Shown here piece after piece: positions 1-5,716 of a stretch of 14,974 bases of DNA; the stretch's first letter is position 1, and every line of letters begins with the position of its first letter. Made by a program: the position numbers and the translations under genes. The notes beneath the pieces are model-generated. The model had not been told where the DNA came from and searched no databases. It was given only the letters and a program-made list of their open reading frames with translations. This DNA is from an uncultured Actinomycetes bacterium (GTDB taxonomy: Bacteria; Actinomycetota; Thermoleophilia; Solirubrobacterales; Solirubrobacteraceae). Location of the stretch: contig CALAQT010000314.1 in NCBI GenBank assembly GCA_937888775.1, positions 1 to 14,974 of the forward strand, given 5' to 3'.

Positions 1-1
1 G

Positions 2-295
2 GCCTGCCGCACCGCCGCGGCCGTCGGCGCCGCGGCCGTGCTCTGCCTGGCCTTCCCGCTCACGCCACCGCGGCGCGAGACGGCCAAGCCCGCGCCGAGC
101 CGCCTGCCTGAGCTCGAGGCGGTGGCGGTGCCGACGCTGGTGATCCAGGGCGAGCGCGACCAGTTCGGCCTGCCCCCGGCGGGCGCCGGGCGGACAGTGA
201 TCAAGGTCAAGGGCGATCACAGCCTGCGATCGGACCTGCCGGGTGTCGGCGCCGCGGTGAGCATTTGGCTGGCCAGCCTCACGACACTGGGCTGA
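2..295 (+). CDS. Alpha/beta hydrolase, KANL3/Tex30-like family, C-terminal part (5' truncated by window edge)
   Basis: The frame is open from base 2 and ends at TGA 293-295, leaving about 97 residues. It opens with ACRTAAAVGAAAVLCLAFPL, which resembles the strand and helix after the nucleophile elbow in the small alpha/beta hydrolases of the KANL3/Tex30 (dienelactone-hydrolase-like) group. Then come VPTLVIQGERDQFG, the usual strand carrying the acid residue (Asp of ERDQFG), and KGDHSLR, which carries the catalytic His. The nucleophile serine and the N-terminal half lie outside the window. Substrates of bacterial members are mostly unknown, so only a cytosolic hydrolase role is inferred. The stop codon is followed at once by the TAGGCT promoter box of the next unit, so the downstream peptidase need not be cotranscribed with it. 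Confidence 0.85.
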   Translation, partial: ACRTAAAVGAAAVLCLAFPLTPPRRETAKPAPSRLPELEAVAVPTLVIQGERDQFGLPPAGAGRTVIKVKGDHSLRSDLPGVGAAVSIWLASLTTLG

Positions 296-296
296 A

Positions 297-302
297 TAGG
301 CT
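297..302 (+). promoter_or_regulatory. Putative -10 box TAGGCT, upstream copy
   Basis: TAGGCT fits the actinobacterial TAnnnT -10 consensus and lies 7 bases before GTG at 310, the spacing expected for a leaderless transcript. No convincing -35 is visible 16-18 bases upstream, where the sequence is coding for the hydrolase C-terminus. Confidence 0.4.
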
Positions 303-309
303 CGCGGCG

Positions 310-345
310 GTGAGCGGCCGGCTTGCCCGCGGGGACCACGGCTGA
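310..345 (+). CDS. Possible 11-codon leaderless mini-ORF upstream of the C69 peptidase gene
   Basis: GTG at 310 lies 7 bases after a TAGGCT box, exactly as ATG 360 does for the peptidase gene. The frame reads MSGRLARGDHG and stops at TGA 343-345, two bases before the second TAGGCT. It could be a translated leader or simply the remnant of a promoter/start duplication. The peptide shows no recognisable family. Its reality rests only on the matching spacing. Confidence 0.25.
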   Translation: MSGRLARGDHG

Positions 346-352
346 GTAGGCT
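323..352 (+). promoter_or_regulatory. Putative leaderless promoter of the C69 peptidase gene
   Basis: TTGCCC (323-328), an 18-base spacer and TAGGCT (347-352) form a plausible promoter. The start codon ATG 360 is 7 bases after the -10 box, so transcription would start at or next to its A. No Shine-Dalgarno sequence precedes 360, which supports a leaderless message. Confidence 0.55.
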
Positions 353-359
353 CGCGGCC

Positions 360-1667
360 ATGTGCGACACGATCGTGTCGGTCTCCGAGCACGGCGTGCT
401 GCTGGCCAAGAACTCCGATCGCGACCCCAACGAGGCCCAGCTGCTCGAATGGCACCACGGCCAGACGCACGAGCCCGGCAGCCGCGTGCGCTGCACGTGG
501 ATCGAGATCCCGCAGGCCCCGCGGACGGCAGCGATCCTGATCAGCCGGCCGTTCTGGATCTGGGGCGCAGAGATGGGGGCCAACGAGCACGGCGTGGCGA
601 TCGGCAACGAGGCCGTGTTCACGCGCGAGCCCTACGCGGCGACCGGGCTCACCGGCATGGATCTGCTCCGCCTGGCGCTCGAGCGTGCCGATACGGCACA
701 GCGCGCCGCCGAGGTGATCACCGAGCTGCTGGCGCGCCATGGTCAGGGTGGCGGCTGTGGCCATGAGCGCCGCTCGATGACCTACCACAACAGCTTTGCG
801 ATCGCCGATCCCTCCGAGGCCTGGATCCTGGAGACGGCCGGCCGCCACTGGGCGCTGGAGCGCGTCAGCGCTGGGGTGCGCACGATCTCCAACGGACTCA
901 CGATTCCCGACTTCGCAGCGCGCTACGGCGAGCGGTTGAAGACCACCGCCTGTGCCGCTGGGGCCCGGCGGCGGCTGACCGGCGCGGGGGCCGGCGAGCG
1001 ACCCAACCTTCGGGCCCTGATCTCGGTGCTGCGCTCGCACGGGAGCGGGCCGTGGCCTCACTACCGGCTCGGCAACGGCGCGATGGCCGCGCCCTGCATG
1101 CACGCCGGGGGCCTGCTGGCCGCCTCGCAGACGACCGCATCCTGGGTCTCTGAACTACACCGGGGTGGCGGGCTGCACTGGGCGACGGCGACGGCCGCTC
1201 CCTGCACCTCGATCTTCAAGCCGTTTTGCGTCGAGGCGCCCGTCGAGCTCGGACCGGACCCGAGCGACCGCTTCGATCAGAGCACGCTGTGGTGGCGCCA
1301 CGAGCGGCTGCACCGCTGCGCCATGCGCGATCCCGGCACCGCGCTGGCGCTCTTCACGCCGGAACGCGACGCGCTGGAACGCGCCTGGCTGATCGATCCG
1401 CCCAGCGGCGAGCAGGCGGCGGTCCAGGCCGACGAGGCGCTGGCGCAGTGGACCGAGACGGTGCAGGAGGCAGCGGGCGCCGACCGGCGTCCGGCCTACA
1501 TCCGCCACTACTGGTCAAAGCGCGATCGCCGCGCCGGCATGCCCTGGAGACATGATCTGCCCGCAAGACAGGATCTGCCCGCGAGACATGATCCGCCCGC
1601 GAGACATGATCCGCCCGCGAGACATGATCCGCCCGCGAGCCGTGGTCTGCCCGCGAGCGGCTCCTGA
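360..1667 (+). CDS. Secernin-like peptidase C69 family protein
   Basis: This 435-residue protein begins MCDTIVSV. Cys2 is the expected N-terminal nucleophile of the Ntn-hydrolase fold once Met1 is removed, as in C69 dipeptidases and secernins. Family-typical stretches follow: LLAKNSDRDPNE (residues about 15-26), WGAEMGANEHGVAIGNEAVF (about 64-83), the SFAIADPSEAWILETAGRHW segment (about 145-164), and VRTISNGLTI. No signal peptide is present, so it is probably cytosolic. The start is fixed by Cys2 and by the -10 box 7 bases upstream. The last 40 or so residues are an RHDPPA-type hexapeptide repeat that is not part of the family fold. Hydrolysis of dipeptides or amides is the family expectation, but the actual substrate is unknown. 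Confidence 0.88.
   Translation: MCDTIVSVSEHGVLLAKNSDRDPNEAQLLEWHHGQTHEPGSRVRCTWIEIPQAPRTAAILISRPFWIWGAEMGANEHGVAIGNEAVFTREPYAATGLTGMDLLRLALERADTAQRAAEVITELLARHGQGGGCGHERRSMTYHNSFAIADPSEAWILETAGRHWALERVSAGVRTISNGLTIPDFAARYGERLKTTACAAGARRRLTGAGAGERPNLRALISVLRSHGSGPWPHYRLGNGAMAAPCMHAGGLLAASQTTASWVSELHRGGGLHWATATAAPCTSIFKPFCVEAPVELGPDPSDRFDQSTLWWRHERLHRCAMRDPGTALALFTPERDALERAWLIDPPSGEQAAVQADEALAQWTETVQEAAGADRRPAYIRHYWSKRDRRAGMPWRHDLPARQDLPARHDPPARHDPPARHDPPASRGLPASGS
1548..1655 (+). repeat. 18-bp tandem repeat encoding the C-terminal tail of the C69 protein
   Basis: Six 18-bp units run in frame from 1548: RHDLPA, RQDLPA, three consecutive identical RHDPPA units (1584-1637), and a degenerate SRGLPA (1638-1655). 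The three central units look identical at the base level, which suggests recent slippage or unequal exchange. Because the unit is a multiple of three, copy number can change without breaking the frame. Confidence 0.95.
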
Positions 1668-1741
1668 TCCCCGCGGCGAATCGACTGATCCTGTAAAGAG
1701 TGTGTGAACAAGACGGCCCGGACAAGCCCGGGCCCAACCTC

Positions 1742-1746
1742 AGGAG
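1742..1746 (+). promoter_or_regulatory. Ribosome binding site selecting a TTG start for the SGNH hydrolase
   Basis: AGGAG ends 8 bases before TTG 1755-1757. An earlier in-frame GTG at 1704 would add 17 residues in front of an otherwise textbook signal peptide and has no comparable ribosome binding site, so TTG 1755 is preferred. Confidence 0.75.
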
Positions 1747-1754
1747 AAACCCTT

Positions 1755-2630
1755 TTGAAGCGACTACGTCCCGCAGCGCTGCTGATCGCGTGCGCACTGA
1801 TCGGCGCGGCGCCTGCCAGTGCGCTGGCCAGCCCGCACCACGCCACCAAGTCATCCACCACCTACTACCTGGCGTTGGGTGACTCGCTGGCCGCCGGTGA
1901 TCAACCCAACGCCGCCGGCGCCACGCTGCCGACCCACCAGGGATACGCCAACGACCTCTACGCGCAGCAGCGGGCCAAGCACAAGAGCCTTGTGCTCAAG
2001 GACCTCGGATGCGGCGGAGAATCGACCTCGACAATGCTCCTCGGCGGCAAGCATTGCCACTATGCCGGTACCCAGCTGGCCGACGCGGTCAAGTTCATCA
2101 AGACCCATACGGTCGTACTGATCACGCTCGACATCGGGGGCAACGACGTCGACGGATGCGCGACCCAGTCCGGAGCGGCGCTGGTCACCTGCGTCGAGTC
2201 CGGCCTTAAGCAGATCCAGCTCAACGTGCCGAAGATCGTCAAGCGGCTGCGTCAGGCCGCGGGTCCGAAGGTCAAGGTCGCCGGCATGACCTACTACGAC
2301 CCGTTCCTCGCCTACGACGTGGTCGGGACAGCTGCCCAGCAGCCGCTGGCGCCCGAGTCGATCGCGCTCTCAAAGCAGCTCAATAAGGATCTGACTGGCG
2401 ACTTCAAGGCCCAGAAGCTCCTGGTCGCCGACGTGGCGACCGCGTTTGACACCTACGTGCCGCTGACAACGACCGCGCCGCTGGCCGGCCATGGCACCGT
2501 TCCGCTGGCGGCGGCGAAGATCTGCCAGCTGACCTGGATGTGCGCCGCCGCGCCGCGCGGACCCAACATCCACGCCAACACCAAGGGCTATCGGACGATC
2601 GCCGGAGCGTTCGCAGCCAAGCTCTACTAG
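1755..2630 (+). CDS. Secreted SGNH/GDSL-family hydrolase (esterase or lipase)
   Basis: From TTG 1755 the product is 291 residues. It opens with a Sec signal peptide (MKRLRPAALL, a hydrophobic core, then ASALAS, cleavage near residue 26). SGNH blocks follow in order: LALGDSLAAG with nucleophile Ser44, LGCGGESTS (Gly88 oxyanion position), IGGNDVDGC (Asn130), and PNIHANTKGY with catalytic His273. The acid usually found two or three residues before the His (DxxH or DIH) is replaced by Asn/Pro here, so the Asp member of the triad is not obvious. Several Cys residues suggest disulfides outside the membrane. It is likely an exported ester hydrolase acting on lipids or acylated sugars. A strong GC hairpin follows the gene, and two further exported hydrolases lie beyond it. 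Confidence 0.9.
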   Translation: MKRLRPAALLIACALIGAAPASALASPHHATKSSTTYYLALGDSLAAGDQPNAAGATLPTHQGYANDLYAQQRAKHKSLVLKDLGCGGESTSTMLLGGKHCHYAGTQLADAVKFIKTHTVVLITLDIGGNDVDGCATQSGAALVTCVESGLKQIQLNVPKIVKRLRQAAGPKVKVAGMTYYDPFLAYDVVGTAAQQPLAPESIALSKQLNKDLTGDFKAQKLLVADVATAFDTYVPLTTTAPLAGHGTVPLAAAKICQLTWMCAAAPRGPNIHANTKGYRTIAGAFAAKLY

Positions 2631-2644
2631 TGCCACTGGCCCAC

Positions 2645-2664
2645 CCGTGGCCGTCTGACCACGG
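2645..2664 (+). terminator. Small hairpin just after the SGNH hydrolase stop
   Basis: CCGTGG (2645-2650) and CCACGG (2659-2664) can pair across an 8-base loop, 15 bases after the stop codon. No T tract follows. It may add to the larger hairpin downstream. Confidence 0.3.
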
Positions 2665-2692
2665 CGCAGGCCATAGGTGACGGGCCCGGGCC

Positions 2693-2726
2693 CGGGCCCG
2701 GGCGGATTGAAAACCGCCCGGGCCCG
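2693..2726. terminator. Strong GC-rich hairpin downstream of the SGNH hydrolase gene
   Basis: A perfect 13-bp stem pairs CGGGCCCGGGCGG (2693-2705) with CCGCCCGGGCCCG (2714-2726) across the 8-base loop ATTGAAAA. The left arm extends back into more GGGCCC units from 2682, allowing slipped pairing. There is no T run after the stem, so it would be a non-canonical terminator or an RNA processing/stability element. Confidence 0.6.
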
Positions 2727-2737
2727 TTGCCCACCGC

Positions 2738-2742
2738 GGAGG
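2738..2742 (+). promoter_or_regulatory. Consensus ribosome binding site for the small leader ORF
   Basis: GGAGG followed by TGAAAAT, with ATG at 2750 (7-base spacing). It is one of the best ribosome binding sites in the window, yet it does not precede a large gene. Confidence 0.65.
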
Positions 2743-2749
2743 TGAAAAT

Positions 2750-2887
2750 ATGGGGAGTGCCAGCGGGCGGGCGCCCCTGCCGAGGCCGCCCACTCGGGGA
2801 ACTCACCAGCACACCCCATCAACAGATTCGTCCCCTGCCGGATCGCACTCGAGCCAACCGCGCAAAAACTGGACAATCGGTCGATGA
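2750..2887 (+). CDS. Small leader ORF (45 aa) translationally coupled to the phosphoesterase gene
   Basis: ATG 2750 with an ideal GGAGG site opens a 45-codon frame rich in Ser, Pro, Arg and His. It ends at TGA 2885-2887, overlapping the next gene's ATG 2884-2886 as ATGA. The phosphoesterase has no ribosome binding site of its own at 2884, so translation by reinitiation from this leader is a reasonable reading. The peptide has no recognisable domain, signal peptide or membrane segment, and its wobble GC is a little lower than in neighbouring genes. Its likely role is a translated leader rather than a protein with its own activity. The alternative is that a later phosphoesterase start, for example TTG 2947, is the real one and the overlap is chance. 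Confidence 0.5.
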   Translation: MGSASGRAPLPRPPTRGTHQHTPSTDSSPAGSHSSQPRKNWTIGR

Positions 2888-3927
2888 TTCGGCAGAAACT
2901 CGCTCCCCGCCGACGACGGTTGGGTTTCTGCGCCCACGACGCCGGCTTGTCCGACCACCCCGCGGCGCCAACCCGGGTCCGGACACTGACCGCGATCACC
3001 TCGGCCCTGCTTCTGGCTACGCTGATCGCCGGCTGCGGCACGAGCGCCGTGCGGCGCGGCCCAGTCCAGCGCACGCCCTCGCCCCTGGCGCGCATGAGCG
3101 GAGGAGCGCCGGCGCACATCGCCGTGGTGCTGATGGAGAACGAGGAGTACGGGGACATCGTCGGCTCGCGCTCGACGCCCTACATCAACGCACTCGCGCA
3201 CCGCTACGCGCTGGCGAACTCGATGTTCTCGATCGCCCACCCGTCGCTGCCCAACTACCTCGCCCTGACCGGCGGTGCCACGTTCGGGATCGACAGCGAC
3301 TGCACCGGTTGCAGCGTCGGCGCCACCAGCATCGTCGATCAGCTGCAGCACGCCCATATCTCCTGGAAGGCCTACATGGAGGACCTCCCGCGACCGTGCT
3401 TCACCGCCGCCGGAGCCGGCGAGTACGCCAAGAAGCACGATCCGTTCGCCTACTACACGCGCATCACGCGTGACCCGAGCCGCTGTGAGCGGATCGTGGC
3501 GCTGACGCAGCTGACCGCCGACATGCGGGCGCGCACGCTGCCGCGCTTCATCTGGATCACCCCCAACCTGTGCCACGACATGCACGACTGCGATCCCGCC
3601 ACCGGCGACCGCTTCCTCGCCAAGCTGTTGCCCCCGCTGCTGGGATCGCTAGGGCCGCGCGGGCTGCTGTTCTTGACCTGGGATGAAGGCACCAGCGACG
3701 ACGGGTGCTGCCGACTGGCCTCCGGTGGTCACGTCGCGACGATCGTGGCGGGCCCGGGGGCGAGACCGGGAGCGCGGCTGCGCTCCCCCGCCGATCACTA
3801 CTCGGTCCTGCAGACGATCGAGGACCTGTTCGGATTGCCCCGCCTGCGGGGTGCGGCCTGCGCCTGCACGCCGTCGCTGACGCCACTGCTCGACGGACGC
3901 CGCGCAGCTTCCGGCCGGGGGCAATAG
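2884..3927 (+). CDS. Exported lipoprotein phosphoesterase, PF04185-like (acid phosphatase / phospholipase C superfamily)
   Basis: This 347-residue protein has a basic N-terminus, a hydrophobic stretch (about residues 34-49) and the lipobox LIAGC with Cys51, so it should be a membrane-anchored lipoprotein. The catalytic domain starts at HIAVVLMENEEYGDIVG (metal-binding and nucleophile region). It continues with SMFSIAHPSLPNYLALTGG, DSDCTGC, PRFIWITPNLCHDMHDC, LFLTWDEGTSDDGCC and GGHVATIVAGPGA, the family's Asn, His and Asp metal-ligand motifs. It ends with DHYSVLQTIEDLFGLPRL, typical of PF04185 phosphoesterases. Many Cys residues suit an oxidising location. The ATGA overlap with the preceding small ORF supports the start at 2884. 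The likely reaction is phosphomonoester or phosphodiester hydrolysis outside the membrane. The stop codon is part of the next gene's -10 box. Confidence 0.88.
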   Translation: MIRQKLAPRRRRLGFCAHDAGLSDHPAAPTRVRTLTAITSALLLATLIAGCGTSAVRRGPVQRTPSPLARMSGGAPAHIAVVLMENEEYGDIVGSRSTPYINALAHRYALANSMFSIAHPSLPNYLALTGGATFGIDSDCTGCSVGATSIVDQLQHAHISWKAYMEDLPRPCFTAAGAGEYAKKHDPFAYYTRITRDPSRCERIVALTQLTADMRARTLPRFIWITPNLCHDMHDCDPATGDRFLAKLLPPLLGSLGPRGLLFLTWDEGTSDDGCCRLASGGHVATIVAGPGARPGARLRSPADHYSVLQTIEDLFGLPRLRGAACACTPSLTPLLDGRRAASGRGQ

Positions 3928-3930
3928 GCT
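3925..3930 (+). promoter_or_regulatory. Putative leaderless -10 box TAGGCT overlapping the phosphoesterase stop codon
   Basis: TAGGCT begins with the TAG stop of the phosphoesterase, and 6 bases later comes ATG 3937. There is no ribosome binding site before 3937, so a leaderless transcript starting at that ATG is likely. It is the same hexamer as in front of the C69 gene. No clear -35 is seen. Confidence 0.5.
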
Positions 3931-3936
3931 GCGGTG

Positions 3937-5565
3937 ATGAGGATTTTTATGCGCTCGCTAACGCTCGCGTGTTTGATCCTCGCCCCGGCGCTGTGCGCCG
4001 GGGCGCAGGCGTCACCGCTGCCCCACCTCGGGCACCGGGGGCGCTGGATCACCGACGCTCAGGGCCGCGTAGTGATCGTGCACGGGGTCAACATGGTCTT
4101 CAAGCGACCGCCCTACTATCCGGCGGCGGTCGGCTTCGGCGACGACGACGCTGTGTTCCTGGCCCGAATCGGACTCAACGCCGTGCGGGTCGGGGTGATC
4201 TGGAAGGCGGTCGAGCCCAGGCCCGGCGTCTATGACGACCGCTACCTGACCAAGATCGCCGCCACCGTGACGACGCTGGCGCGCCACCGCATCTACTCCC
4301 TGCTGGATTTCCATCAGGACATGTACAACGAGCTCTTCCAAGGCGAGGGCGCGCCGGCCTGGGCGATCGAGGACGACGGGCTGCCCGCGGCCCCCCAGCA
4401 CGGCTTCCCCGGCAACTACGAGACGATGCCCGCGCTGCAGCACGCCTATGACAACTTCTGGGCCAACCGCCCTGGGCCGCCGGACGATTCGTGCGCCGCC
4501 CGATCAGGCGAGGCTGGATGCCGAGAGCTGGATGACTCGCGCGCCGCCGGATTCAGCGAGGCCGGACGCCGAGCCGGCGGCAGCCGCGAGGGCAAGCAGG
4601 AAGGTGTGGGGCTCGAGACCCGCTACGCGGCCGCCTGGCGCCACGTCGCCCAGCGGTTCGCCAAGCTGCCGTCCGTGCTCGGCTATGAGCTGTTCAACGA
4701 GCCGTTTCCCGGCAGCTCGTACCTGAGCTGCCTTGGGCCGGGCGGCTGTCCGGCGTTTGACCGGCAGCTGACCGCCTTCGATCGCCTCACCGCCGCGGCG
4801 ATCAGAACCGTCGACCGCCATACGCTGATCTTCGCCGAGCCCAACGTGCTGTTCGACTTCGGCGCCCCCACGCATGTGGGCGCGCTTGATGACCCGGAAG
4901 CCGGGTTCGCCTTCCACGACTACTGCCTGGCCTTCGATCAGCCGCACGGCTGCGCCAGTGAGGGCGTCGGATTCCAGCACGCGCTCGCGCATGTGGCCAG
5001 GACCCGCGAGGCGCTGCTGCTGACCGAGTTCGGCTCCACGCCGGCCGCGGGCGACCTGACCGGCATGATCTCACGCGCGGATCGGGCGATGGTGCCGTGG
5101 ACCGAATGGTCATATTGCCCCTGCCGTGACCCGACCGGCCCCACGCCCGACCCGCTGGTGCTCAACCCGGCCCGGCCGCCGGCCGGAGCCAACCTCGGCC
5201 GGCTGGCGCTCGCCACGCTGGTGGAGCCCTATCCGCAGCTGATCGCCGGGACGCCCTCAGGCTGGGGCTTCGTGCGGCGCACGCGCACGTTCACGCTGCG
5301 CTACTCGACGCGGCGCGCCGGCATCCGCCGGCGGTTTGCCGCCGGATCGATCACCCAGATCGCCACCCCCGCCCGCGTCTACCCGCGTGGCTACGCGGCG
5401 CGGGTGCGGGGCGGGGCGATCCTGTCGCGCCGGCGCGCCGGGGTGCTGCAGATCGCCTCCTGCCCCCACGCCTCCACGGTCACGGTAACGGTCACTCCCG
5501 GGGCCCGCAGCCGCGGATCCTGCCGGGTGCATGAAGCGCCGAGCGCGTCACTGACGGGAAAATGA
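3937..5565 (+). CDS. Secreted GH5-type glycoside hydrolase, endoglycosylceramidase-like
   Basis: This 542-residue protein carries a signal peptide (MRIFMRSLTLACLILAPALC AGAQAS, cleavage near residue 26). The barrel begins GRWITDAQGRVVIVHGVNMV. It continues with LNAVRVGVIWKAVEP, SLLDFHQDMYNELF, LGYELFNEPFPG (acid/base Glu255), FAFHDYC (His327) and LLLTEFGS (nucleophile Glu364), the GH5 set seen in endoglycosylceramidases and related glycolipid glycosidases. A small beta domain follows from about residue 430. The family cleaves between the sugar headgroup and the ceramide or a similar lipid, outside the cell. Residues 183-214 are an unusual internal duplication between conserved NFWANR and GLETRYAAAW, absent from typical members. 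ATG 3937 is preferred to GTG 3934 because it sits 6 bases after a TAGGCT box. The substrate is inferred. Confidence 0.88.
   Translation: MRIFMRSLTLACLILAPALCAGAQASPLPHLGHRGRWITDAQGRVVIVHGVNMVFKRPPYYPAAVGFGDDDAVFLARIGLNAVRVGVIWKAVEPRPGVYDDRYLTKIAATVTTLARHRIYSLLDFHQDMYNELFQGEGAPAWAIEDDGLPAAPQHGFPGNYETMPALQHAYDNFWANRPGPPDDSCAARSGEAGCRELDDSRAAGFSEAGRRAGGSREGKQEGVGLETRYAAAWRHVAQRFAKLPSVLGYELFNEPFPGSSYLSCLGPGGCPAFDRQLTAFDRLTAAAIRTVDRHTLIFAEPNVLFDFGAPTHVGALDDPEAGFAFHDYCLAFDQPHGCASEGVGFQHALAHVARTREALLLTEFGSTPAAGDLTGMISRADRAMVPWTEWSYCPCRDPTGPTPDPLVLNPARPPAGANLGRLALATLVEPYPQLIAGTPSGWGFVRRTRTFTLRYSTRRAGIRRRFAAGSITQIATPARVYPRGYAARVRGGAILSRRRAGVLQIASCPHASTVTVTVTPGARSRGSCRVHEAPSASLTGK
4483..4578 (+). repeat. 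In-frame 48-bp tandem duplication inside the glycosidase gene
   Basis: Bases 4483-4530 and 4531-4578 encode DDSCAARSGEAGCREL and DDSRAAGFSEAGRRAG, aligned residue for residue with about 10 of 16 identities. The insert lies between conserved barrel segments and probably forms a surface loop. Confidence 0.8.
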
Positions 5566-5578
5566 TGGTTTCGCGGAG

Positions 5579-5621
5579 CCTGGCCGAAAAAGCGAACTAT
5601 AGATGCGCTTTTCCGGCCAGG
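5579..5621. terminator. Bidirectional terminator-like hairpin between convergent genes
   Basis: CCTGGCCGAAAAAGCG (5579-5594) and CGCTTTTCCGGCCAGG (5606-5621) pair over 16 positions with one mismatch, across an 11-base loop. The A and T runs lie within the stem, as in many bidirectional terminators. The hairpin sits 13 bases after the glycosidase stop and could also stop transcription arriving from the histidine kinase. The right arm belongs to the first 39-bp repeat unit. Confidence 0.65.
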
Positions 5622-5716
5622 TTCGGGCTATCCGGACATAGATGCGCTTTTTCGGCCAGGTTCGGGCTATCCGGACATAGATGCGCTTTTCCGGCCAGGT
5701 TCGGGCTATCCGGACA
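5600..5716. repeat. Three tandem 39-bp units between the glycosidase and histidine kinase genes
   Basis: Units occupy 5600-5638, 5639-5677 and 5678-5716 and differ by a single T/C change in the unit 2 pyrimidine run (CGCTTTTTC against CGCTTTTCC). The last unit runs into the kinase gene and supplies its final Ser-Gly codons and TAG stop (5706-5708 on the minus strand). A partial inverted copy sits at 5579-5594. The period is 13 codons, so long open frames across the array are trivial and I do not call a protein. Confidence 0.95.

Larger units (their letters stand above)
290..358. repeat. Pair of 19-bp near-identical direct repeats carrying TAGGCT boxes
   Basis: Copy 1 (290-308) and copy 2 (340-358) match at 18 of 19 bases, starting 50 bp apart. 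Each starts inside or beside a stop codon (TGA), contains TAGGCT, and is followed by a start codon 7 bases after that box (GTG 310, ATG 360). The arrangement looks like a duplicated leaderless promoter and start module. Confidence 0.75.

Noticed and set aside
2370..3585. Minus-strand open frames opposite the SGNH hydrolase and phosphoesterase
   Set aside because: They are shadows of two well-supported plus-strand genes, with Arg/Gly/Pro-rich, domain-free translations.
5579..5716. CRISPR array suspected from regular repeats
   Set aside because: Units are directly contiguous 39-bp tandem copies with no unique spacers, and no cas genes are present.
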